Shown here: positions 45,417 through 51,005 of the stretch, in pieces | Numbering within the stretch: the stretch's first letter is position 1 | Layout of the letters: every line of letters starts with the position of its first letter | DNA from: a virus | Strand: one strand, 5' to 3' | DNA: 51,005 nt | Virus record (IMG/VR): IMGVR_UViG_3300044827_000006 | Span: 1 to 51,005 of that record | Notes under the pieces: generated by a model | Told to the model about the DNA's origin: nothing | Database searches by the model: none | The model's input: only the letters and a program-made list of their open reading frames with translations | Made by a program: the position numbers and the translations under genes

Positions 45417-45871
45417 TGGCTTCGTGGATGAATAGAAAAGCGGGGCTGTCTCGCGGTGTCAAGATGTTGCGCCGTTCCGGCTTGCGCCCGCGCCGTCACT
45501 CTATCGAGACGCGCAGTGGCCTGATTCAAGAGTTAGACCGTGTGACGAGTTTGATAGTCCGCAAGCGCGATGAGTATTGCGTTACCTGTGGCGAGGCTCG
45601 CCCTGAACTTTTAACAGCTTCACACTTTTACTCTCGTCGCTGGCTTAACGTGAGATTTGACCTTCGCAATGTGAATTGCCAGTGCCTTCGATGTAATTGC
45701 ATCGTTCATGTATCGAACGTCTGGCCGTACACATCATGGTTTGTCAATCACTACGGAACCGATGTGATGCACGAACTTTTCACGCTTAGGAATAGACGCG
45801 AGACGCCCTCGACGGATGAACTTAAATTTATGCTGTCGGAATATCGGCAGGCACTAAGGGAGATGACGTGA
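45416..45871 (+). CDS. NinG-like recombination protein
   Basis: A 151-residue protein. LIQELDRVTSLIVRKRDEYC, VTCGEARPELLTASHFYSRR, VRFDLRNVNCQCLRCN match the lambda NinG family, with zinc ligands in C-x-x-C, His70 and C-x-C-x-x-C. NinG resembles HNH/zinc nucleases of recombination in lambdoid early operons. Overlaps both neighbours. A second copy is at 48400-48861. Confidence 0.85.
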   Translation: MASWMNRKAGLSRGVKMLRRSGLRPRRHSIETRSGLIQELDRVTSLIVRKRDEYCVTCGEARPELLTASHFYSRRWLNVRFDLRNVNCQCLRCNCIVHVSNVWPYTSWFVNHYGTDVMHELFTLRNRRETPSTDELKFMLSEYRQALREMT

Positions 45872-46200
45872 TGAGCTTAAGACTCGAAACCGAAACCTTC
45901 ACTCGCTGTGGCGCTTGCCGTAAGCGCATACAGGTAATTTCGCCTCGGACTAAGAAGCAGTACGAATCCGGGCTGATAAAGATAGACGGTGGGACAGTAT
46001 TACTACCTGAACGCGTCGCCCTTGCGAACAGCAAGCCGGGACACTGCCAGTCACATGCCTCCGACCTTTCCGGCTACTACTGCAACCATGAATGCCTCTC
46101 GCGACGAATCCGAGAGTTACTGCATTTGATTGGTGCGACAGTGGAAGGCCCACATGCCATAGCCAGCGCGTCAGCGCACCCAACCGACTCGCACACATAG
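45871..46200 (+). CDS. Cys/His-rich early protein
   Basis: A 109-residue protein from ATG 45871 (TGATG overlap; GTG 45868 possible). CGACRKRIQVISPRTKKQYE, HCQSH and YYCNHECLSRRI give six to eight zinc ligands, resembling a FYVE-like or treble-clef fold. The right nut-like site follows 25 bases after its stop. Function unknown. Confidence 0.55.
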   Translation: MSLRLETETFTRCGACRKRIQVISPRTKKQYESGLIKIDGGTVLLPERVALANSKPGHCQSHASDLSGYYCNHECLSRRIRELLHLIGATVEGPHAIASASAHPTDSHT

Positions 46201-46224
46201 AAGTCAACACCCAAGCGAACACAA

Positions 46225-46272
46225 GGGACATAGCCCTTAACAATTAGTGAACGTACTTTGCCGACATTAACC
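46225..46272 (+). promoter_or_regulatory. Right nut-like (boxA-like) site
   Basis: 48 bp matching the reverse complement of 41745-41792 over 40 positions, with identical 20-base and 16-base ends. Contains GCCCTTAACAAT. It lies after the third rightward early gene and before 46310, in the sense orientation. Confidence 0.6.
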
Positions 46273-46309
46273 CGAACGGTCAGTTCATCAGGAACACGGA
46301 GAGCCAAAC

Positions 46310-46552
46310 ATGACAACCAAAGCAGCACGATTCTACGAAGACAAATACATCGGCCACCTGACAGACGAGCAGAAGCGCCAACGTCAAGCCCGCTGCCTTG
46401 TGCATAACCCACAGGATTTCGCTGACGTAGTGATTCGACACGCTCACCGCCTTGTGCGTGACGGTCGGGGCGAATATCAGTTCGCTAGAGTTGAATCCGA
46501 GGGCGTGACGTTGTGGGTGCTTGAAGAGTCCACGGCCACCTATCGAGATTAG
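46310..46552 (+). CDS. Unknown early protein
   Basis: An 80-residue protein with the shared ribosome-site cassette GGAGAGCCAAAC. Helical start (AARFYEDKYIGHLTDEQKRQ), then a beta end (YQFARVESEGVTLWVLEES). No family recognised. Confidence 0.6.
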   Translation: MTTKAARFYEDKYIGHLTDEQKRQRQARCLVHNPQDFADVVIRHAHRLVRDGRGEYQFARVESEGVTLWVLEESTATYRD

Positions 46553-46567
46553 GGGGAGAGCCAAACA

Positions 46568-46954
46568 ATGAGCGACACGACACTCACCCAAGAGACAACC
46601 GAGACGCAGCACACGCCGACACCGTGGGCCATACCGGGAGCAAACGTGTTCCGCGTCATCGCGCCGCATGACCCCCGCAAAGACCGTTACGGCTACTGGC
46701 GCATCGTGGCCGACTTCATTCCTGAAGCTTACGCGGACGAAGAAGGGATAGGGCCGGAGGCAGCCGCCAACGCGCGACTCGTGGTGCGGGCAGTGAACAG
46801 TCACGCAGAACTTCTTGACGCGCTGAAACACCTGTTAAGCCGAGTCGCAGAGTTGGGCGCAGCAGGGCACGCCGTCCCACTCTGGAACGCCCTATGTATT
46901 GAGTACGCGATGGAGAAGGCTCGCAACGCAATCGCCGCCGCCACAGCCAAGTAG
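46568..46954 (+). CDS. Conserved phage hypothetical protein (HTPTPW type)
   Basis: A 128-residue protein of a type very common in phages: QHTPTPWAIPGANVF, a beta stretch ending in IVADF, and EAAANARLVVRAVNSHAELL DALK. Those features recur in unannotated proteins of many tailed phages; function unknown. Uses the shared ribosome-site cassette. Confidence 0.75.
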   Translation: MSDTTLTQETTETQHTPTPWAIPGANVFRVIAPHDPRKDRYGYWRIVADFIPEAYADEEGIGPEAAANARLVVRAVNSHAELLDALKHLLSRVAELGAAGHAVPLWNALCIEYAMEKARNAIAAATAK

Positions 46955-46967
46955 GGAGAGCCACACA

Positions 46968-47153
46968 ATGGAAGAGACAAGACAAGACCTTGAAACACTG
47001 TTTCGGATGCTCGCCGCCCGCACGAAGGTTATTGAAGCGTTAGAGCGTCGGGTTGCGGCACTGGAGGAGCGATTGGACGAGAGACGGCCTGAACTCTCCC
47101 GTCCCATGCTTCGGGTAGTCGAGACGCCGGAGGTTGAGGGAGTAGCAGTCTGA
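46968..47153 (+). CDS. Small coiled-coil protein
   Basis: A 61-residue protein with GGGAGAGCCACACA before the ATG. Leucine-rich coiled coil (LFRMLAARTKVIEALERRVA) then a short tail. Stop overlaps the next start (TGATG). Role unknown. Confidence 0.6.
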   Translation: MEETRQDLETLFRMLAARTKVIEALERRVAALEERLDERRPELSRPMLRVVETPEVEGVAV

Positions 47154-47425
47154 TGGGAACGACTAGAGCAGAGATTTCAAGATGGTTTGATGACGGCGTG
47201 CGTGACGGCAAGCTCTACATGATCGTCGTCTGCGACACCTTCGACTATGAAGACTATCCCGTGTATGTCAGCGAAGAGGAAAGCTTCGACGCGGTATACG
47301 CCAAGCACAACGGCGAGAACATGCAGAAGATCATGGAGGTCTACGACCTGAGCGCCGACAAGGGCGAGCAACTGGCAGAGCGCCGCGCCTTCCACTATCC
47401 GAGCGACAGCAAGTTTGCAGCATAG
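47153..47425 (+). CDS. Conserved small phage protein
   Basis: A 90-residue acidic protein. TRAEISRWFDDGVRDGKLYM, VVCDTFDYEDYPVYV and ESFDAVYAKHNGENMQKIME are a recurring pattern in phage hypothetical proteins. Probably a small alpha-beta protein; function unknown. Confidence 0.7.
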   Translation: MGTTRAEISRWFDDGVRDGKLYMIVVCDTFDYEDYPVYVSEEESFDAVYAKHNGENMQKIMEVYDLSADKGEQLAERRAFHYPSDSKFAA

Positions 47426-47434
47426 GATTAAGTC

Positions 47435-47617
47435 ATGAACCTCCTAACTACTGAATACACCGAAGCGGAAGCCCTTGCCTATCTCGAAGGCCAACAGGCG
47501 AGACGAGACGGCTTGTGCTACTTCGACTCACCGCACATGAAGGCACGGCCTCGCGATCTGTATCTGATATGTGCATGGGGCGAGGGTTGGCTGAGCGAAG
47601 ACGCAATTCAAATCTGA
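47435..47617 (+). CDS. Small unknown protein
   Basis: A 60-residue protein (LLTTEYTEAEALAYLEGQQA; YLICAWGEGWLSEDA). The YLEGQQARRDG and W-G-E-G-W motifs resemble the small ribosome-modulation-factor-like phage proteins, which have a compact helical fold. I regard that as a weak hint. Confidence 0.55.
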   Translation: MNLLTTEYTEAEALAYLEGQQARRDGLCYFDSPHMKARPRDLYLICAWGEGWLSEDAIQI

Positions 47618-47631
47618 GGAGAAAACCGGAC

Positions 47632-47829
47632 ATGTGGATGACAGCATACATTAAAGAGATTCAACGTCAGTTTGTTGAAGTCTACAACTTCACCCCGCGC
47701 TCTGACGCCCCGCTTATTCCGAGGAATGTCCCTGACGGTGAATATCCGATGGCGATTGAGGGCAAGGTAGATCGGGTGCGAGTTGAGAACGGATTTATCA
47801 GTTGTTGTAACTTTGAAGAGTCTGCCTGA
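47632..47829 (+). CDS. Small unknown protein
   Basis: A 65-residue protein from ATG 47632 with GAGGAGAAAA upstream. Short helix (IKEIQRQFVEVYNF), then strands (YPMAIEGKVDRVRVENGFIS). Typical early phage protein; no known function. Confidence 0.6.
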   Translation: MWMTAYIKEIQRQFVEVYNFTPRSDAPLIPRNVPDGEYPMAIEGKVDRVRVENGFISCCNFEESA

Positions 47830-47869
47830 CTGCCACACCCATCCGAGAAACTAGAAAGGCTGAATGCCT

Positions 47870-47959
47870 ATGCAGCAAATCCGCTTCATCATCAAGCTGG
47901 CCGTCATCGCTTTCTGTGTAGTCACGCTCATCCTCTTTTTCTGTGCGCTCGAAGGATAG
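47870..47959 (+). CDS. Tiny membrane protein
   Basis: A 29-residue frame, MQQIRFIIKLAVIAFCVVTL and on, almost all of it a single membrane helix. It fills the gap between neighbours exactly (3 bases to the next ATG) and has AGAAAGG upstream. Small membrane peptides are common early phage products. Confidence 0.5.
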   Translation: MQQIRFIIKLAVIAFCVVTLILFFCALEG

Positions 47960-47962
47960 CCG

Positions 47963-48400
47963 ATGCTTAACCTTCAACCCATCTCCTTTGAAGAGGCATG
48001 TGAGTTTGTGGGAACGCATCACAGGCATCATAAGCCGCCGCAAGGCTGGAAATTCGGCATTGCTGTCAACGATGGGGAGCGGGTGGTCGGAGTCGCCATG
48101 ATCGGTCGTCCCGTCTCCCGGCACAGGGACGACGGATGGACGCTCGAAGTTATCCGGCTCACGACAGACGGCACTCCGCATGTTGCCAGCAAGCTTTACG
48201 CGGCAGCTCGTCGGGCAACCTTCGCGCTCGGTTACAGGAGATTGGGTACGTACATTCTTTCAAGTGAAAGCGGAGTGAGTCTGAAGGCTGCCGGATGGAA
48301 AGAGATCGGGAGAGCGGGTGGTGGTTCGTGGAATAGGCCCGGTAGGCCACGGGTAGATAAAGCGCCTACGGAACAAAAGAGTCTGTGGGAGGCTGCGTGA
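47963..48400 (+). CDS. XF1762-type N-acetyltransferase
   Basis: A 145-residue GNAT-fold protein. THHRHHKPPQGWKFGIAVND, RVVGVAMIGRPVSRHRDDG, TLEVIRLTTDG, KLYAAARRATFALGYRR and SLKAAGWKEIG follow the XF1762 family closely. The family is related to Mom, which modifies phage DNA bases to escape restriction; modification of bases here would be an inference. Stop overlaps the next start. Confidence 0.85.
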   Translation: MLNLQPISFEEACEFVGTHHRHHKPPQGWKFGIAVNDGERVVGVAMIGRPVSRHRDDGWTLEVIRLTTDGTPHVASKLYAAARRATFALGYRRLGTYILSSESGVSLKAAGWKEIGRAGGGSWNRPGRPRVDKAPTEQKSLWEAA

Positions 48401-48861
48401 TGTTCACCAACTCTCGCAAACCTCTGGCGCGTGGCACATCACCGATGCGTCGAGGGAACCTGAGAGGTGGTCAATACTCGAAACGTCTGGGAACAGCCAG
48501 ACCGAAGCCCGGCTCAAGAAGATTTCTGATTGCAGAACTTGACAGAGTGACAAGCCTGATAGTCCGCAAGCGTGACAATTTCCGATGCGTCCTCTGCGGA
48601 AGCACCTATGAGCCACAGGCCGGGCACATCTTCAAACGCGGACTACTGGCCGTCAGATGGAGTCTCGAAAATATTTGGACTCAGTGCTCGGGCTGTAATG
48701 TCCGCCACAATGTCAGACCTGAAATCTACATGACATGGGCAATCAAAAAGCTTGGGTGTGAAGTCTTCGCCGCGCTTCGAGATCGTGCCTTTTCCGAAAA
48801 GAGGTTTGAGGTGTGGGAATTGGAAGTGAAGCTGGATGAGCTTAAAGAGATGCTGAAATAA
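48400..48861 (+). CDS. Second NinG/HNH-like protein
   Basis: A 153-residue protein from ATG 48400 (TGATG). FLIAELDRVTSLIVRKRDNF is nearly identical to the NinG protein at 45416, followed by RCVLCGSTYEPQAGHIFKRG, WTQCSGCNVRH. So the phage has two paralogues of the family. The second has a cleaner treble-clef (C-x-x-C, H, C-x-x-C, H). Could be a structure-specific nuclease. Confidence 0.8.
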   Translation: MFTNSRKPLARGTSPMRRGNLRGGQYSKRLGTARPKPGSRRFLIAELDRVTSLIVRKRDNFRCVLCGSTYEPQAGHIFKRGLLAVRWSLENIWTQCSGCNVRHNVRPEIYMTWAIKKLGCEVFAALRDRAFSEKRFEVWELEVKLDELKEMLK

Positions 48862-48865
48862 ACCG

Positions 48866-49552
48866 ATGCACGTCTACCTCGCAAGTCCGAATACCCAACA
48901 GCAGGCCGAGCATTGCGACGGTCTGCTGGTCTTGCTCTCTTTCGCCTCCTTCAGTCCGTGGCTCTGGCAGTACCAACCAACTTTTCGACGGGTGCTGATA
49001 GATTCGGGCGCGTTCTCCGACTTGAACAAACTTCAGAAGGGGAAGGCGCGGAAAATTGATCTTGGGGCGTATCGCGCATGGTCAGAGTTGTGGCGCGGAC
49101 ACGCCGAAGCAATCGCCGGGCTTGACGACATACTTGGAGATTTCAAACTAAGCCTCGCTAACTATCAAGCGATTGAATGGAGTTTCCCGACTTGGCACGA
49201 AACCGACCCGCTGGAGTTGATAGATGATCTGTCAGAGATGGCCTTAGAACGTAAAACGTGGCTTGGTATCGGGCTACTTCCGCCCCGACACGGCAAGGAG
49301 CCGATTATCAGAAAAGCATTAGAGCGCGTGCCCGAAGGTCTACATGTTCACGGTTGGGCGCTCAGGGCTTATACGCATATTCGCCGCCTCAATTCGGTGG
49401 ACTCCACAAATTGGTGGCGAGACGCGATGAAACTTCGGCAGCAACTTCCGTGGCTCACATACGGAGAATGTCTCGACCTGATTATTAAACGCTATCAGCG
49501 ATGGACGCGCACGATTAGAGAGCCAAACGAGAGCGCATCTCTGTTTAACTGA
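48866..49552 (+). CDS. TGT/DpdA-like protein (phage deazaguanine-type fold)
   Basis: A 228-residue protein. VLIDSGAFS (Asp46), IAGLDDILG (Asp87, Asp88), WSFPTWHETDPLEL, TWLGIGLLPPR, LHVHGWAL and LNSVDSTNW (Asp179) fit the TIM-barrel plan of queuine tRNA-ribosyltransferases and phage DpdA, which exchange guanine for a deazaguanine in tRNA or DNA. No preQ0 biosynthesis gene is seen in the window, so the substrate would come from the host. It could also be a relative with another role. Small for the family. Confidence 0.7.
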   Translation: MHVYLASPNTQQQAEHCDGLLVLLSFASFSPWLWQYQPTFRRVLIDSGAFSDLNKLQKGKARKIDLGAYRAWSELWRGHAEAIAGLDDILGDFKLSLANYQAIEWSFPTWHETDPLELIDDLSEMALERKTWLGIGLLPPRHGKEPIIRKALERVPEGLHVHGWALRAYTHIRRLNSVDSTNWWRDAMKLRQQLPWLTYGECLDLIIKRYQRWTRTIREPNESASLFN

Positions 49553-49596
49553 TGTTTCTTCTATTTTACGATCACTACACGGAAGAGGGTAAACCT

Positions 49597-49851
49597 ATGC
49601 GCGTGACGCACACACTGCAAATTACCGCGATCTGTCCCGTTGACGATAAGCCCGATGTTTACGAATGTGTTGTCACGGCTAAAAGAGTGATTCCCGTCGA
49701 AGACATTTTAGCGGCAGCAAATGAAGTTAAAGATATGAAGGCATATCAAGAGGACATCTGTCAGGAGTTGCATCGCAAATTGGCATGTGAAGTGAAATTG
49801 ACGGGCTATCACTCGGGCGTGTTGACGGAAGTTATTTGCGGCTTATCCTAA
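49597..49851 (+). CDS. Unknown early protein
   Basis: An 84-residue protein from ATG 49597 (MRVTHTLQITAICPVDDKPD), chosen for AGAGGG upstream; ATG 49552 overlapping the previous stop is an alternative giving 99 residues. Beta start, then a helix (EVKDMKAYQEDICQELHRKL) and a beta end. No family. Confidence 0.55.
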   Translation: MRVTHTLQITAICPVDDKPDVYECVVTAKRVIPVEDILAAANEVKDMKAYQEDICQELHRKLACEVKLTGYHSGVLTEVICGLS

Positions 49852-49906
49852 ACGCCAAACCGAACGACCCTTCGCCAGAACGGAGAAGGCCACGGAAGGA
49901 GAAACG

Positions 49907-50059
49907 GTGAAGAAACAGAAAGAATGTTGCATTTGCGGCAAACATAAGAACGAAGACGGTAGCGAGCCGATAGGCCACTGTCGAAGGTGCGGGCGTCCGG
50001 TGTGCGACTTCTGCGAGCATCTCCGGGTGTGCTGCGACATGGACGATGACGAGGAATAG
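49907..50059 (+). CDS. Small Cys-rich zinc protein
   Basis: A 50-residue frame starting with GTG 49907, with GGAAGGAG eight bases upstream. CCICGKHKN, HCRRCGRPVCDFC and RVCCDMD give nine Cys and two His, a dense zinc fold. Acidic end. Missed by annotation with a 60-codon limit. Confidence 0.65.
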   Translation: MKKQKECCICGKHKNEDGSEPIGHCRRCGRPVCDFCEHLRVCCDMDDDEE

Positions 50060-50143
50060 CCGATCAGCCCTCGCACACGAAGGGGACGGCGCACCGCTCG
50101 CGTGCATGGCGTTGTTAGATTGCGGATTGAAAGGAACGGTTCG

Positions 50144-50413
50144 ATGAGTAATCTTTGTGGCTTCACTTTTTCTAATGGTAGGCGCGGCCCTTGCCTACTT
50201 TCCAAAGGCCATTCTGGTTTTCACGATGACCAGGCGGATAGAAAGGGGCGATGGTGGGGCAAAGAGTATTGCCCGCATCCCGGTCAGGACTGCATAGACG
50301 GTTGTTACTATTGCGGTCGAAAAGTAGGCAATGCCACGGGCGACCACAATCACACGAAGACTTCCAGGCAAGGTGATACGCCTGAATATAGTTGCGTGTG
50401 CGAGACCTGTTAG
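50144..50413 (+). CDS. Cys/His-rich protein of unknown function
   Basis: An 89-residue protein from ATG 50144 (AAAGGA upstream). LCGFTFSNGRRGPCLLSKGH, SGFHDD, YCPHPGQDCIDGCYYCGRKV and SCVCETC offer several metal sites. The first half resembles the C-x(n)-C-x-L-x-x-x-H-x-G-x-H pattern found in many phage and actinobacterial proteins. Confidence 0.6.
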   Translation: MSNLCGFTFSNGRRGPCLLSKGHSGFHDDQADRKGRWWGKEYCPHPGQDCIDGCYYCGRKVGNATGDHNHTKTSRQGDTPEYSCVCETC

Positions 50414-50493
50414 CCGTCTAACGCACAGTAGACGTACTACCGTCCCGCCCAAACAGGCGTGTAAGCGAGAGAAAGGAACGATAAGGAGAAACA

Positions 50494-50763
50494 ATGCTAG
50501 GAGTACCCCTACAGATGGCAAATCACAAAAGGCTGCTGGCGGTCATCGACTACATCGTCAAGACGGCCTTAGACCCCAGAGCGTCTTTCGATTTCGATGT
50601 GAGCGATGACACCGACGGCTGCGGCAACCGCAAAGTGGAAATCAGCATTAAGTCGCGCGTCCCTGCGGGAGCGGCAGTCGAGATACTCAAAGGCCGGGTC
50701 GAAGGCAATGCCCTGCACGGCTTCGGAGCGGTCAAAACGGAGCCTCGGCAGAAAACAGGCTAA
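50494..50763 (+). CDS. Unknown early protein
   Basis: An 89-residue protein with AAGGAG six bases before ATG. Helix (NHKRLLAVIDYIVKTALD), then strands (FDFDVSDDTDGCGNRKVEIS). No family. An 80-base gap precedes it with no other gene. Confidence 0.6.
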   Translation: MLGVPLQMANHKRLLAVIDYIVKTALDPRASFDFDVSDDTDGCGNRKVEISIKSRVPAGAAVEILKGRVEGNALHGFGAVKTEPRQKTG

Positions 50764-50875
50764 GGCTCCACTTCTCTCCGAGACTGCGTGCCATCAAACT
50801 TTTTGAACGGATTATGACGCTTCTAACTGGCAGTTGTGGAAAAGTATGGAACGTGCATAAACACTGGAGGAAAGC

Positions 50876-51005
50876 ATGAATATTGACGATGGCGACGGAA
50901 GGTACACTATACAGATTGCGCCATTCGCGGCAGAGCCAGAGCGCTTTCTTGTGGAGATATTTCGTCCACATTGGGAATATCGAGAAAGTCACGTTCCCGC
51001 CAAAG
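50876..51005 (+). CDS. Unknown protein, 3' end cut by the window
   Basis: ATG 50876 with GGAGGAAA upstream opens a frame of 43 codons to the window edge (MNIDDGDGRYTIQIAPFAAE). Alternating strand pattern; nothing recognised. The 110 bases before it contain no clear promoter. Confidence 0.6.
   Translation, partial: MNIDDGDGRYTIQIAPFAAEPERFLVEIFRPHWEYRESHVPAK

Noticed and set aside
41745-46272. Inverted 48-bp repeats as attachment sites or an invertible segment
   Set aside because: No integrase or invertase gene is seen, and the sites lie within transcripts in nut-like positions; kept only as an alternative.
1-51005. CRISPR array, IS element or transposase
   Set aside because: No regularly spaced repeats of CRISPR type and no DDE or serine/tyrosine recombinase motifs in the translated frames I read.

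Overview
The window is a stretch of a temperate, long-tailed (siphovirus-like) phage or prophage, cut at both ends (a broken minus-strand gene at 1-361, a broken plus-strand gene at 50876-51005). Evidence is a complete head-tail module (terminase, portal, prohead protease, HK97-type capsid, tail chaperone pair, tape measure), lambda-like O/P replication genes, NinG-like proteins and a self-cleaving repressor. The host is probably an acidobacterium: several cargo genes look like proteins I associate with that phylum, but this is an inference from memory. I found no integrase, endolysin, tRNA, CRISPR array or IS element.

Layout. 1-5185 (minus): tail tip/fibre genes and small regulators. 5200-10950 (mostly plus): accessory cassette with a degenerate PAS protein, a ribbon-helix-helix (RHH) regulator, a ParB-like protein carrying a 44-bp perfect palindrome, and two exported cargo proteins. 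10983-25442 (minus, read right to left): terminase, portal, protease, capsid, connectors, tail tube, chaperones, tape measure. 25491-30600 (minus): lipoprotein, a fibre with a signal peptide, a stand-alone response-regulator receiver, XhlA-like and holin-like membrane proteins. 30600-42800 (minus): the leftward early operon with a nuclease, a DNA methyltransferase, helicase loader, O-like initiator with iteron-like repeats, HNH endonucleases, an ASCH protein and many small zinc-binding proteins. 42790-45160: immunity region. 45156-51005 (plus): rightward early operon with SWIM, two NinG-like proteins, an acetyltransferase, a TGT/DpdA-like protein and small unknowns.

The most interesting biology is regulatory. 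(1) The repressor appears to be an RHH DNA-binding domain fused to a LexA/S24 autopeptidase, and its three control regions are built from unspaced 7-bp repeats of the GTATACN type. (2) It is translationally coupled to a zinc-ribbon plus PAS protein that looks like photoactive yellow protein, including the VAPCT chromophore-cysteine motif; a second PAS protein at 5628-6137 has lost that cysteine. A light- or redox-responsive lysogeny module is a testable hypothesis. (3) Two minus-strand leaders, 10 kb apart, share a 22-nt core in a hairpin that competes with a downstream intrinsic terminator, and the pairing arms covary: a riboswitch-like attenuator of unknown ligand. A weaker third copy precedes a head gene. 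(4) A 184-nt leader at 36234-36420 sequesters a Shine-Dalgarno sequence and contains a perfect H-type pseudoknot. (5) An inverted pair of 48-bp sites with a boxA-like core flanks the immunity region, in the positions lambda uses for nutL and nutR. (6) A TPR protein sits beside a small exported peptide gene, recalling peptide-receptor signalling.
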